DNA of 64,000 nucleotides from Sesamum alatum (lineage: Eukaryota > Streptophyta > Magnoliopsida > Lamiales > Pedaliaceae). The translations under genes and the position numbers were made by a program. The notes beneath the pieces are model-generated. The model was given only the letters and a program-made list of their open reading frames with translations, had not been told where the DNA came from and made no database searches. Positions 47,951 through 59,699 of the stretch are shown piece by piece; the first letter of the stretch is position 1; every line of letters begins with the position of its first letter. The stretch is from NCBI GenBank assembly GCA_034509735.1, contig JACGWO010000010.1:4216001-4280000 (forward strand). The letters are read 5' to 3'.

Positions 47951-48840
47951 CCCTAGTAGCTTGAACAACTCTTCCTACTGGTGAATATCTAGTCTGTATT
48001 AGTGACTATGTTGACTGGTAGCCATGAAGTTTTGGTGGGCCTAATCTGTAATCCTCAGTATCTTTTCATGCATGGTTTCACACAATGCAAGTATTTCTAT
48101 ATGCAAGTTTGCTTTTAGGTGTAATTGGATTAACGGAAGCACCTTCCAATCATTTGGTACTCAACTTAGCACATAGTGGATTATTCTTAAAATCGAAACC
48201 AAATACTTACCTCATTATGAAAATACATTTGTGGCGGACTCTTCGTCAGTCCCCATGTTCCTTTGAAGAATGAGAACTAGAATTAGTTCAATACATCAAA
48301 CTATGAATAAATTGAAATATAACTCTTTTAAATAAGTCATCTCGCATCAAGAATGTGGCCTAAATTCACTTCTTCAAATGTGAAATTTTTTCTAATATAT
48401 CATTGCAATTTCACATCCCTTCGACCAAATAAGATAATCTACATATATCAAAGTTTAAAACCTGTGAGGAAGTGTCAACTCCAAGAAACAAAGACTCATA
48501 TTGATCCAACCTATTATCATTATCCAACTTCATAAGTAATTTTTAGCATTTTTTAAGCAGACAAATAAAAAGTCATCCATGCCTAGACTATTATCAAGGC
48601 GATTTAGTTCGATCCTTCCAGACATTCATTTAAAACCAAATAAGATGATTTATGCAAATAAACCAGAATAAGCATCATGAAATCTTGGCAACCTTACTTG
48701 ATAGAAATGTGAAAACCATGAGAATATTCTAGTACCCAACTAACATAGCATTTTACTAACACCATGGTGCTAAAGTGGTAACTGGGTCATTTAGTTAGCT
48801 GCATAAGCAAACAAGTATGATGCAAACTCCAGAAAATAAA

Positions 48841-50112
48841 GGGAAAAATAAAAGGACCCCCTCTGATATTAGGAATGTTCAAAAAACTCCCCGTGAAAAA
48901 TAAAGTATCAATTACACCCTTGTGATATGAAAAAAATTCAGAAAACCCCCTGAGGCCAGGATTGGTGGTATAGGCGTGTTGATTGCGAACGTGGGTTTGT
49001 AAAGTGCATTTTTTTTTTACAATTTTGCCCTTCTCTCCCCCATACCATCCCACCACCCCATATCAGCCCCCGACTACCACAAACTGCCAACCACTTCCGC
49101 CCATCACCGCCGTTGAAAAATGTTTCTGGCGAGTTTTCATCTATGTGCACCTTCCAAATCGCGGTCAGACGTAGATCTTAGGCCCACCTCGTGTGTTGTT
49201 ATCGGAGAAAATGACGCGCACGCAATCGTTCCTGACAGTTTCTGCGCGAGCCCTAGATCCCTTTTTACTCAACTCTTCGGTTTGCTGTCGTCCGCCATTC
49301 CCACTAGCCGTGACCACCATCAATCAACCCCCCATCCTCCAACGAGTCGACTGAGCCCTGACCCATCAACTTCTTTTCACTCTTCGATTGTCGTTTGTTG
49401 TTTCTCTTCGTTGCAAGATTATCGCCGCCCGCCTCAGTTTTTTGCTCGTTTCTCCGGGGCCAACAACCACCTTGTCAATGGGCCACCACCCCTGTATTCA
49501 CCTCTTTAGGGCGCACACATCTCTCTGATTGGATCCGGCATCGGCCACTTCACCGGTGGCGCCCTCTTTTCTCTTTTTGCCTACTGACCTTGTGGCTTCT
49601 CCACATATCTCCGACAATTCAGCTCATGCCTTTCTGTTGATTTGCACCCAGGTTCCGCCTAACCTGACTTCTTCGGTGGCTATCCTCCCATTGGGACTCA
49701 GGCCGCCGATGCACTTTTGGTGCAAAAGACTTTTGTGGAAGTGGTTAAATCTCAATCCACTGATGCCTCCATTCCTCGCTCGATTCATCACTCCTTTGTT
49801 GCTGGCGCTGGTAATCGGGGAAAGTCAGAATCATTAGGCCGGCAAAACAGATTTGGGTTGAGTTAGGGTTTTCCAGATTTCGCTCCCAAACTACATCAAA
49901 TGGGGCTTTGGTCTAAGCTTGGTCAATGTCCCCTCATATACATGGAGGGGCATTGTAGTCATTGCCCCTAAGAAATACGTCCAGATTGACCAGGGGTAGT
50001 GTGAGTTATTGTTCATAACATAAGGGTGGTTTTTTTTATATTTAAATTTTTATGGGTTTTTTTCTTATAATTTCTCATATCGCAGGGGGTCAGGTCAACA
50101 TGAATTTAACCC
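48841..50112. mobile_element. Possible Pack-MULE-like element with GC-rich cargo
   Basis: The left end GGGAAAAATAAAAGGACCCCC with TCTGATATTAGG and the right end (reverse complement GGGTTAAATTCATGTTGACC then CCCTGCGATATGAG) look like diverged inverted ends. Between them about 49,010-49,960 is clearly GC-richer than its surroundings, with Pro/Ser/His-rich open frames on the plus strand, the kind of captured exon or promoter sequence seen in Pack-MULEs. The source gene is not recognised. Target duplication is only a poor A/T-rich match. It is absent from the other palindrome arm. Confidence 0.5.
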
Positions 50113-51119
50113 AATAAATAAACCAAAAACTTGTAGCAACATTGTGTATACCAATAAATGTACTTGTGCATCAAAAAAACATTTATATCCTTGAAATTAC
50201 ACAAGCACGGACATGTACACCCACTTTTACAGACGTCTGGGTACAACCAAGCCGTAAGCAGGACGAGCACATATTTATCAAACACAACCAACAAGAAGGA
50301 TTAGAAAAAGGAGCACCAAAACAAATATTTTCAATATGCAAGGAAGGGTTTTTCCTTTTTGAGCTGGTTCAAGCCATCTAAAAAAATGTAATCCATCAGG
50401 AAAAGGGAACAAACATAATATTCAGTACTAATCCTAAGGAGTGACGATGGACTCAGTATGACAGAGGAACAACTCACGGATATTGACAGGGTTATACTGG
50501 TACATATATCTCTAGAACATACAACCATGGGGCATACTGTCCAGTCCTTATTTTTGTGGCAAAGCAGAGTAAGATATGATCAACAAAAATTGCAGCAAAC
50601 ACGCTTATAGCTTATCACATTAAAGAAATCAAATAATTTTTCTTCGACTTTGCTTTATACACCCATAATCAATATAAATGAATAGTCAAAATAGATGTAG
50701 CATAATCTTTGATGCATAAAGGCAATGTGAAGTAAACTGTATAGGGACAACATAAATACGTTACTACAAATCTATCTTCCACAAGTCGAATTAGGTATGT
50801 GGTTTCCGAACACTAGAGCTGAAAATTCCATACATATGTTGGTAACGTATTCCATCCATATGTTGGTAACGTATTTCCTGTAATGAATAGCAGTTATAGG
50901 AACAAATTTCACATTAACAAACACTCTGAAGCACTATTTTCTCCTTTTTCTGGCTTGCAAATCGAGCAAGAGAGGATAGCATCATAGAAAATGTCAAACT
51001 TGATAAACTCAATGATAAGAACTCCATCATCCATACCCTAGTCAAAGTAATTTCCATTAGTGATCAATAGTCCAAAAAAAAATTTCATATTAACTAAGAC
51101 TCCGGAACTGTGTTATCAT

Positions 51120-51560
51120 CCTAATTGCAAGGTATGTGGGGGTACTGATGTGGGGTTTATATGCTTTGAGCTTTCCCACTTCATTAGATAACTTTTGAAA
51201 TAGGGTACTTCTAAGGTCATATTAGTTAGTATCAGGCTAGCCACTGCTCCTCTCGTTTGCAGTCATGCAGGTTGTTGGTGATGTTAGTATTATTGTATTC
51301 GCCGGGGGCTAGGTTAAACTAGTGCCAAGGTAATCCAACTGGGTGGTGCCCAGTGTTCGTTTGGGGTTAGAAACTAGCGTTGCAGAGCATGGTGGATGTT
51401 ATGATTCTAATTGCAAGGTGGAGACTTGCGTCCTACATCAATATTATGAGGTACTAATGTTGGGTTTATCTAGCCTTGGGTTCTCTGACATCAATAGCTA
51501 GTTTAGAGATAGGGTTCTCCCAAGGTCATAATAATTTATTATGATCACGGCTTAAGGATT
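51120..51560. repeat. Two tandem diverged units within the left arm
   Basis: The sequence starting CTAATTGCAAGGT (51,120) recurs from 51,407 (CTAATTGCAAGGTGGAGAC), each continuing into a TGATGT/AATGTTGGGTTTAT stretch and AAGGTCATA. The reverse complement of the pair is at about 57,020-57,480. The build suggests LTR ends of an unknown element. Confidence 0.5.
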
Positions 51561-51922
51561 CCTCCAATTTATCAATGTTCTCAATCGGGTTTCAAGAACA
51601 ATTATAAATTGAGAAGAGCTAAGAATTGAAGGAGCTAGATAGGAGAAGAGAAAAGCCAAGAGGAATTGAAAGAGGGAGTGAGAATTGTGAAACATAACAA
51701 TGAACTTCATTTGGCATCCAAAAATATATTTTTCATTTCTAGGTCTCCTGTTTATACAACGTATCCACCTTAGTTAGTAACTAAATCACCTAACTATCTA
51801 ACGAATGGAATTTCAATCTTCTTATTTGTCTAATCAGTCTTGGTCCACATGACATCATCCCAGCTTACTCGCATTATCATTTATAGAGGTGCATCTCTTA
51901 TTTTAAGTCTCTGGACATCGTC

Positions 51923-52480
51923 CTAACCTTTTGATGAGATCATGTAAATACAATGATCATGTAAATGAAATAGTGCACAATTAGAGCTTTCAAAGTATTG
52001 ATGTATTACTAGCGCTTGGAACTTGTCCTTGGTTGGCAGAGCTTCAATCTCTTCAACTAAGCCAAATTGATGAATCAGTAGGTGCAAGATCTCTTCAGTG
52101 ATAGGATATAGAGTATGCCAAATTATAACCACCATTATGTGCTCACAATCGCCGTCATCTGGTTTGACCGACATTTCATCGAACATCTTTACATGATATA
52201 CATCCACAGGATCTTGACGCTACAGTTCTTCAAATTCAGCTCGCAAGTGTATTTGCAGTAATTCTTCATTCTTTTCACAAATGATCTTGTTAGTTCTCGA
52301 AAACACATTTTCAAAATTATGCGGCAGTTCTTAAGCTTTTCGGGAAAATTAAATTGTGAACTTGCAATCTCGAAATTTTGTTGCTCAATGTAAAGTTCTC
52401 GATTTGTGTTAAATTCCAGCATTTCATTGTTGCAGCTTCCAAAATCGAATGCTCTGATAGCCATTCGTTTGATCCAAACT
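51923..52480 (-). pseudogene. RRM-like (PTB-type) fragment, left-arm copy, decayed
   Basis: Minus-strand frames give a Cys/Asn-rich leader and then MVVIIWHTLYPITEEILHLL, FGLVEEIEALPTKDKFQALV and HQYFESSNCALFHLH. This has the spacing of a polypyrimidine-tract-binding-protein type RRM (beta1, helix, beta2, FQALV beta3, helix, beta4). Stops separate it from upstream coding-like sequence (DSCSKAEDISGC near 52,600). I infer the RRM link from pattern only. Confidence 0.4.
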
Positions 52481-52638
52481 GGATCTTAAATTGGATTCCT
52501 CCAATTTATAAGTTCTACACGACTATCACAGTCCTCCTTGTCGGCATACATCTTTCTCTCCCATATACTCTTCAACAACTCCATTCCCACTATCCAGACA
52601 ACCACTTATGTCTTCCGCCTTCGAACACGAATCTGTCG

Positions 52639-54068
52639 CCATGTTTCGAAAACTGGACCGGACCAGTTGGTTTAATCGGGAATCGACCATGTGTCCGGGC
52701 CGGTTCATAAGACCAAAACCGGTGTGAACCGGTCAAAACCTGGGAAAATCTGTCAAAACCGGTGATGTGACCCGGAATCAAGGGCCGCCGGCACTCTCGG
52801 TATCCTTGACCCAATTTTGGCCACAACTTGTTCCATCCGGTCGACCAACAACTTTTGCCGACAGACGCTGGGCTTCCGCAGTCTTAGAGTTTTAGGCACG
52901 ATTTTTTTGATGTAAATATAAAAGTTCGCCCATGGGGCGCTGTGTGCCTCATGAGGTGCGATTTTCAGCTTTTTAGTAGCTACTGTTGTCAATAGGGAAT
53001 TTCTTTTTAAGCCTATTATAGGGGGGAAATGATCACTCGAAGCTGGTGTAGTCTTGCATTTCTAGTATCCCCCTCACGGCGATCCCCGTGGCTAGGATTG
53101 TTGTAATCTTCAGCGCATTCTGCTATTAATTCAATCGCATTTGTTGCAAATTGTTTGCCAATTTACTACTTTTGCACCTTGCTTCGTAATTGTTGGAGAT
53201 CTGTTGTTGTTCTTGTCGGTGGCCTGTGCGAGGCATCGGTGGGAATGTCAGTTGTTGTTGTTGTCAGTTGGCAGAAGTAGTCGTTTACTGCGGACTACTA
53301 GCCACACGGTGTCTTTTCCCCGCATTGCAGAGAGCGCCCCATGAGACCCGATCAAAACCAGTTTTGACCTCACTTTCTAAAAAAAAAATTGAAAAAAGTA
53401 GTAGGACAATAAATTTGGCTTAAGTTATCCCTTATTTATAGGCTAAAGTGTTCAAATTTGGCTTCTAAATTTTCCAATGTGGGACAATAAATTTGGCTTA
53501 AACTTTTCCATATTTAAACTTAATGTTCTTAAGCTTCTAAACTTTGTCAATGTGGGGTAATAAGTCACGTCTAGTGGTTTTTTTTCCCTTTCTTCTTTAT
53601 CTACTCTTTCTGCTTTTATCCACATTTCTCCAACCTTTTTTGGACTTTTTTTTTAAAAAGAATTATATGGAGGCACTGGTCGCTACCTCTATTTGATTAA
53701 AATCAAATTCAACTCCTCCCCAAATCGTAAAAAGGTAATGTATTGTCTCCCTTTTTTCTTAATCCATCTTCAATATTATGTATGCAAATATTTCTTTTTC
53801 TTTTCTTTTCTTCAATATTATGTATTCAACTCTTTTTTTTACTTGTGTAAATGTTGTTGGTTTTTTTTACATATATTTATTTTAGTTTGCTTTTATTTTT
53901 ATCATATTTTTACTTCATTAATTGATACATAATGATTGGTATATTATGTGTGTATATACACATAAATATTAGGGTTTGGGTTAATTCATTTTTTAATCCA
54001 GTTCAACCGGTCGGGCAGTGGCCCAGTAGCTTGACCGGTTCGATCTCCAATCCGGTTCTGAAAATATT
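52639..54068. mobile_element. MULE-like element with CCGGTT-rich ends, inserted in the left arm only
   Basis: The left end TTTCGAAAACTGGACCGGACC and the right end (reverse complement TTTTCAGAACCGGATTGG) are inverted, and both carry repeated AACCGGT words. Flanks AATCTGTCG (52,630-52,638) and GATTTGTCG (54,069-54,077) match at 7 of 9. The right arm of the palindrome lacks the whole 1.43 kb and reads straight through the site (near 56,170-56,190), a natural empty site. The interior has GC-rich stretches without a recognised protein. Confidence 0.65.
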
Positions 54069-54224
54069 GATTTGTCGTCCTGGCGTGGCCGATGACAACG
54101 ACGATGGTGGTCATTGGCATCAGGACTAACGCCTATGCATTGAATTCTCAAATTGACAATCAGAAAAGCCAATACAAATACCTATCCATATCATATTTTG
54201 TCTAGATAATGATCCATCCCGTCT

Positions 54225-54877
54225 GTATATACTCCTAAAACATCTTATAAGATGTAGGAGCTTATAAGATATTTAAAAATATTTTAGTCAAACACTTAAA
54301 CCTCAATAACCTTATGAGATGTTTTAGGAGTTTATAAGATGTTCACCTTATTTTAAAAATAAGCTCCTAAAACGTTTTGAATAAAATAAGATACTAAAAC
54401 TTATAAGACTTTTTCACATTTTATAAGATGCTAGGGTGTTTGGTATAATAAGGTCTTTTTTTTTGGTAAAATAAACAAAATGGACATGATACTATTACAA
54501 TAAAATAATTTGTTATTTTTGACATATTTTATATTTAAATATTTTAAAAATAATTTTATAAATAGCACACATTAGTTTAACTCCAAATAAAAAATGAGGG
54601 ATTATGACCTAAAATTTTGAATAAAAATAATATAAATGTAAATTCATGCTAGTCGAATATTAATATAGCTATATAATTGGTGTTTTCTTTGGTAATGCAA
54701 TAACTATTTCTAGTCATATAATTTATAATATCTTGAATTTATATTTTTTTCAGTAAATATAATATCAATAGCAATCTTATTTTTATTTAATTATAATAAT
54801 TTATTATTTAATAATGAAGCATTTTCTCTCTTTTGAATGAAAGAAAAATAAAGTAGCAATAAAATTTTTTAAAATTC

Positions 54878-54912
<35 letters not shown>

Positions 54913-55135
54913 TGATGATATTTTTGTCTTATAACATATTAATTTTATAGAGCTTATAAGATGTTTTGAAAAAAATTTGATAATATTAACTTTTTTAAGA
55001 GCTTATAAGATCCAAAACATCTTATTTTGAGACCTTATAAGCTATTTAAGAAAAAAAAATTCCAAACAAATTTTTTGAGCTCATAAGCTCTCAAACATCT
55101 TTTAAGATGTTTTGATGTTATAAGGTTAGGCACAC
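54225..55135. mobile_element. Probable hAT-like MITE in the palindrome spacer
   Basis: The words CTTATAAGATGTTTTAGGAG and their complements recur at both ends (54,230-54,440 and 54,950-55,135), with GGGTGTTTGGTATAATAAGG inside. This looks like a pair of nested or rearranged inverted ends. A (GA)n run is at 54,881-54,908. No ORF of note. Confidence 0.45.
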
Positions 55136-56040
55136 GCCGTCAAGTAGAAAATCATCATGCCGGCAGTTCATTGCCGCCAATACTAAATAATAAATAATTA
55201 ATACCCATAAAAAATAAATTGCATGTATCGAATAAATTGTAGAATGCAAGTTTCCCTACAAGTCATTCGTGTTGAAATTGGTTATGTATTCAAATATTAT
55301 AGGAATTTGTTCATTAATTACAAAATAATGGGATATCGTTTTGTACAATACAGAGCTCCACAAGAAAAGAACACCTTTATTAACTATTATAACTCTCTTT
55401 TGTAGGATAATAACATGTAGATATCATGTATATGTGTGATCAAGCAAGAAGAATGATGCCCCATTTTATAGGTGTAGAAATCATCTACCATTTAACGTGA
55501 ATTAATGAACAATAATGTGATAAGTTACAAAAAATAGTGGAGATAAATGGCTAGTAAATGGGTATAACAATGAGTAAGTATGGTGTTGTAGTTGGAGATG
55601 GTATTAAAGAAGAAACGTTATAATATTAAGGCCATAATCATCCGCCAACACCACTAACCTCAACTTCAATAAAGGGACATAAGTTATAATTTAAATATTA
55701 AAATGCAATCTATCCTAATATCTTTTGTATTTCCATTGAGCTTATAACTTTTTATTTCATTGAGTAATTTATCCTGGACTTCAAAGTAATTATCCTCATA
55801 ATATTCGATGAAGTTGTAGAAAAAAAAAAGTTGTAAATTGATTAATGATGTTTTAAGTTTAAATTTTAGGTAGAATAAAGCATTGTAAATATTAACTAAT
55901 TACATTTTACTTTAGAACTCTAAGGAGTGGAATGATAGAAATTGAATTACTATGGTGAAAAATTGTGTATATATAAGTATAGAAGATATACAAAATTTTA
56001 TTTTATTTTTGGTTTACATAGAAGATATACAAATGGAGAT
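55136..56040. other. Palindrome spacer, AT-rich
   Basis: No gene is seen. It is unique within this window and lies between the inner ends of the two arms. Confidence 0.5.
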
Positions 56041-58812
56041 GTATGATTATCTAGATAAAATTTGATATGGATAGGTAATGGTATTGGCTTTTCTGATTGT
56101 CAATTTGAAAACTCAAGGGTAGGCGCTAGGGCTGATGCCAATGTCCACCGTTGTCCTGTCGCCGGCCATGTCAGGACGACGGATTCGTGTTCGAAGGCGG
56201 AGGACGCTACAAAGGTTGTCTGGAGGGTGGGGATGGAGTTTCTGAAGAGTATATGGGAGAAAAAGATGTTTGCCGACAAGGAGGACTATGATAGATTGGA
56301 GAAATCCAGTTCGCATCAAACGAATGGCTATCAGAGCATTCGGTTCTGGAAGCTGCGACAATGAAAGGCTGGAACTTAACACAAATAGAGGAATTTGTGC
56401 TGAGCGACATAATTTCGAGATTGCAAGTTCACAAATTAATTTTCCCGTAAAGCTTGAAGAAATGCCGCATAATCTTGAAATTGTGTTCCCGAGAACTGCC
56501 GAGATCATTTGTGAAAAGAATGAAGAATTACTGCAGATACACTTGTGAGCTGGATTTGAAGAATCGCAGCGTCAAGTTCATGTGGATGTATATCATGCAA
56601 AGATGTTCACTGAAATGCCGGTCAAACTAGATGATGATGATTGTCAGCACATAATGGTGGTTACAATTTGGCATACTTTACATCCTATCACTGAAGAGAT
56701 CTTGCACCTACCGGTTCACCACTTTGGCTCGATTGAAGCTCTGCTAACCAAGGACAAGTTCCAAGCGCTAGTAATACATCAATCCTTTGAAACCTCTAAT
56801 TGTGCACGATTTCATTTACATGTTGCATTTATGATGATTGTTGTTTACTGGATATCCAACACTCATCAAAAGGTTAGCATGATGGCCAATGACATAAAAT
56901 AAGTGATACACCTTTATAAGTGATAATGCGAGTAAGCCCGGATGATATTTAGTTTCTTCTTCCAATTCTTAGCTCCTCAATTTATAATTATTCTTGAAAT
57001 CCAACTGAGAACACTGAAGGAATCCGCAAGTCGTGATCATAATAAATTGTTATGACCTTGGGAGAACCCTACCTCTAAACTAGCTATTGATGTCGGAGAA
57101 CCCAAGGCTAGATAAACCTAACGTTAGCATCTCATAATATTGTTGTAGGATGCAAGTCTCCCACCTTGCAATTAGAATCATAACAACCCATCATGCTTTG
57201 CAGCCCTATCATCCACGCAGGCTGACTTGGTGCTCATTCCTAACCACTGCAATATTGGCGCCATCTAGTTGGACTGCTTTTGCACTAGTTTAACCTAGCC
57301 CTGGGCGAATACAACAATACTAATGTCACCACTAGCGTTGCGTGATTGCATATGAGAGGAGCAGTCGTTAGCCTGATAAGAATTGATAGACCTTGAAAGA
57401 ACCTTATTTAAAAAGTTAGCTGATGAAGTGGGAGAGCTCAATGTCATATAAACCTTGCAAATAGGACGATAACACAGTTCCAAATTCTTAGTTGATATGA
57501 AATTTGTTTTTGGAGCTATTGATCACTTAGGGAAATTATTTTGACTAGCGTATGGATGATGGAGTTCTTATATGTGAGTTTATGAAGTTTGACATTTTCT
57601 ATGATGTTGTCCTCGCTTGCTCGATTTGCAAGCTGGGAGAAAATAAAGCTTCAGATGTTTGTTAACATGAAATTTGTTCCTGTAATTGCTATTCATTACA
57701 GGAAATTAGTTTGACCAACATATGGATGGAATTTTCTGTTATAATGTTGGGAAACCACATACCTAGTTTGACTTGTGGAAGATAGATTTGTAGTAACTTA
57801 TTTATATTTCCCTTGTACAGTTTACTTCAGAATGCCTCTATGTATCAGACATTATGCTACATCTAGACTATTCATTTATATTGACTGTGGGTGTCTAAAG
57901 GTATGCTGAAGTGAAATTATTTTATTTCTTTAATGTGATAAGCTATAAGCGTGCCAGCTGCTGCAAATTCTGTTAATCATATCTTAATTTGCGATAAGCG
58001 TGGACAATATGCCCCGTGGTTGTATGTTTTGGGGATATATGTATTGTATAACCCTGTCAATGTTCCTGAGTTGTTTCTTTTTGTCATACTGAATACATTG
58101 TTAGTCCTTAGGATTAGCACTGAATATTATGTATGTTCCCTTTTCCTGATGGATTGCATTCTTTTAAATGGCTTCAACCAGCTCAAAAGGGAAAAACCCT
58201 TCATTGCATATTGAAAGTATTTGAAGGCAAAGACTTAGATAACAAAGATATATATGATTTGGTGCTCCTTTTTATAATCCTTCTGGTTGGGTACTAAATC
58301 ACCTTGATAATAGTCTAGGCATCGATGACTCTTTATTTGTCTACTTATAAAATGCTAGAAGTTACTTATGAAGTTGGATAATGATAATAGGTTGGATGAA
58401 TATGAGTCTTTGTTTCTTGGAGTTGACACCTCCTCATAGGTTTTAAACTTTGATAATATGTAGATTATCTTATTTGGTTGAAGGGACATGAAATTGCAAT
58501 GATATATTAGAAAAAAAATTCACTTTTGAAGAAGTGAATTTAGGTCACAATTCTCATCCAAAGAGTTATATTTCAATTTATGCATGGTTTTGTGTACTGA
58601 ACTAATTCTAGTTCTAAGGAACATGGGCCACGATAACGAGTCCACCATAGATGTATTTTCATAATGAGGCAAGTATTTGGTTTCAGTTTTTAAGAATAAC
58701 CTTCTACGTGCTATGTCGAGCGCCAAATGATTGAAAGTGCTTCCATTAATCCAATTACACCTAAAAGCAAACTTGCGTATAAAAATACTTCTGTTGTGTG
58801 ACAGACCATGAC
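56041..58812 (-). repeat. Large inverted repeat, right arm
   Basis: Reverse-complement partner of 48,068-54,214. It lacks the two left-arm insertions and reads through one of the sites cleanly. Its outer end lies only about 240 bases from the start of the right copy of the direct duplication. Confidence 0.88.
56160..56902 (+). pseudogene. RRM-like (PTB-type) fragment, right-arm copy, decayed
   Basis: Plus-strand frames give MVVTIWHTLHPITEEILHLP, FGSIEALLTKDKFQALVIH and ETSNCARFHLH, matching the left-arm copy. Upstream frames (NFEIASSQINFPVKLEEM, RTAEIICEKNEELLQIH) join to it with shifts and a stop (CACTTGTGAGC), so one longer ancestral protein seems likely. Function unknown; the RRM link is inference. 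Confidence 0.4.
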
Positions 58813-58879
58813 TAATTGTTTTCTCTAAAAACTCTTCTATGAAGTTGGGGTCAAAATATGGTTCATGGTTACAAATCAT
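58520..58879 (-). CDS. Unidentified 119-codon open frame at the outer end of the right arm
   Basis: A true ATG-to-stop frame on the minus strand encodes a basic protein with ISHGLSHNRSIFIRKFAF, CNWINGSTFNHLALDIARRR and KYLPHYENTSMVDSLSWP. I do not recognise it. Its inverted partner at 48,090-48,540 has the same residues in part (HLVLNLA, MKIHLW) but shifted frames. It may be a surviving piece of an unknown element or gene rather than a working gene. Confidence 0.3.
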   Translation of the reverse strand: MICNHEPYFDPNFIEEFLEKTISHGLSHNRSIFIRKFAFRCNWINGSTFNHLALDIARRRLFLKTETKYLPHYENTSMVDSLSWPMFLRTRISSVHKTMHKLKYNSLDENCDLNSLLQK

Positions 58880-59058
58880 CAGATAAGATTTCTAGATATA
58901 TAATTCTTTACTGTGAACATGTAAAAAGATTTGAAAATAGATTTTTGGTTTAGAAAGAGGGAAATGTTAGATTGGAACATTAGTTATAGCATGCATTTTG
59001 TCCTCTCACCTATGATATAATTAGCAATGTTCTTCATGGCTTGGAGAACCCTATGATA

Positions 59059-59699
59059 TGCTGGAGATTTATGAGAAACCACTGCACAAGCATTGAATGA
59101 GGGAGAACACGAGCCGACATAAGATATGTTCGAGCTCTGTAGATACACATCTCAATGTGATCCACTTATTAGATCAAATACTCCCCCAAAATCTCTATAG
59201 ATGGATACCTGTATGTAAGATGTTGGAAGCTATGTTGGGTTCAATTGTATAACAATATTTTTTGAAGGAAGAGAAAAGTAGTATATCTTAAAAAATTTGT
59301 ACCCTAAATTATGTCTCTCTATTCACTTGAAAAACATCATATTACAAGACATTTTATAGGCATATTCAGCTAACAAGCATAGAATTTCATACAAATAATT
59401 AAAGCAAAAACAGAATTCTAAACATCATTGTTTGTTTATGGCAGTTCTTGGTAAAGTAGTCATAACTTAATGAAGAGATTTTCAATGGACTTAAAACTTG
59501 GATCATTTGAAACTAGACTCACAGAGCTTTAATTTCATATAAGATTCGTCTGAAATATAATTGTATATGCTAATGTTTCAATGATAGAAATATAAATAGA
59601 ATTATGAGCTAAAGATATTTAAATTTTCAATTTTGTATTTATATTTTCATTGGGAAAAAAAAAAATTGTTTCAAGACTTGTTGCATCGACTAGCCAACA
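59059..59699. repeat. LTR-like block, right copy
   Basis: Starts TGCTGGAGATTTATGAG and ends GACTAGCCAACA; partner of 41,742-42,385. One base of the start differs (TGCTGG against TGTTGG), weakening the short inverted terminus. Confidence 0.5.

Larger units (their letters stand above)
48068..54214 (+). repeat. Large inverted repeat, left arm
   Basis: Sequence here matches, as reverse complement, 56,041-58,812. Anchors include CAAGTTTGCTTTTAGGTGTA (48,104) with its complement at about 58,765; the CCTAGACTATTATCAAGG block (48,579); AGTACTAATCCTAAGGAG; and GATTGTCAATTTGA at the inner end. The left arm is longer because of extra material at about 48,612-50,285 and 52,639-54,068. Without it the two arms are each near 2.8-3.0 kb. 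Identity is moderate, with many small indels, so this is not a recent palindrome. Confidence 0.88.

Noticed and set aside
49120..49837. A real Pro/Ser-rich gene on the plus strand
   Set aside because: The frames overlap each other, start partly at non-ATG codons, have no domain, and lie within an insertion absent from the other arm.
52501..52992. Minus-strand ORFs rich in Pro/Arg/Gly near 52.6-52.99 kb as genes
   Set aside because: They span the border of the CCGGTT-ended insertion and have no shared frame with the right arm.
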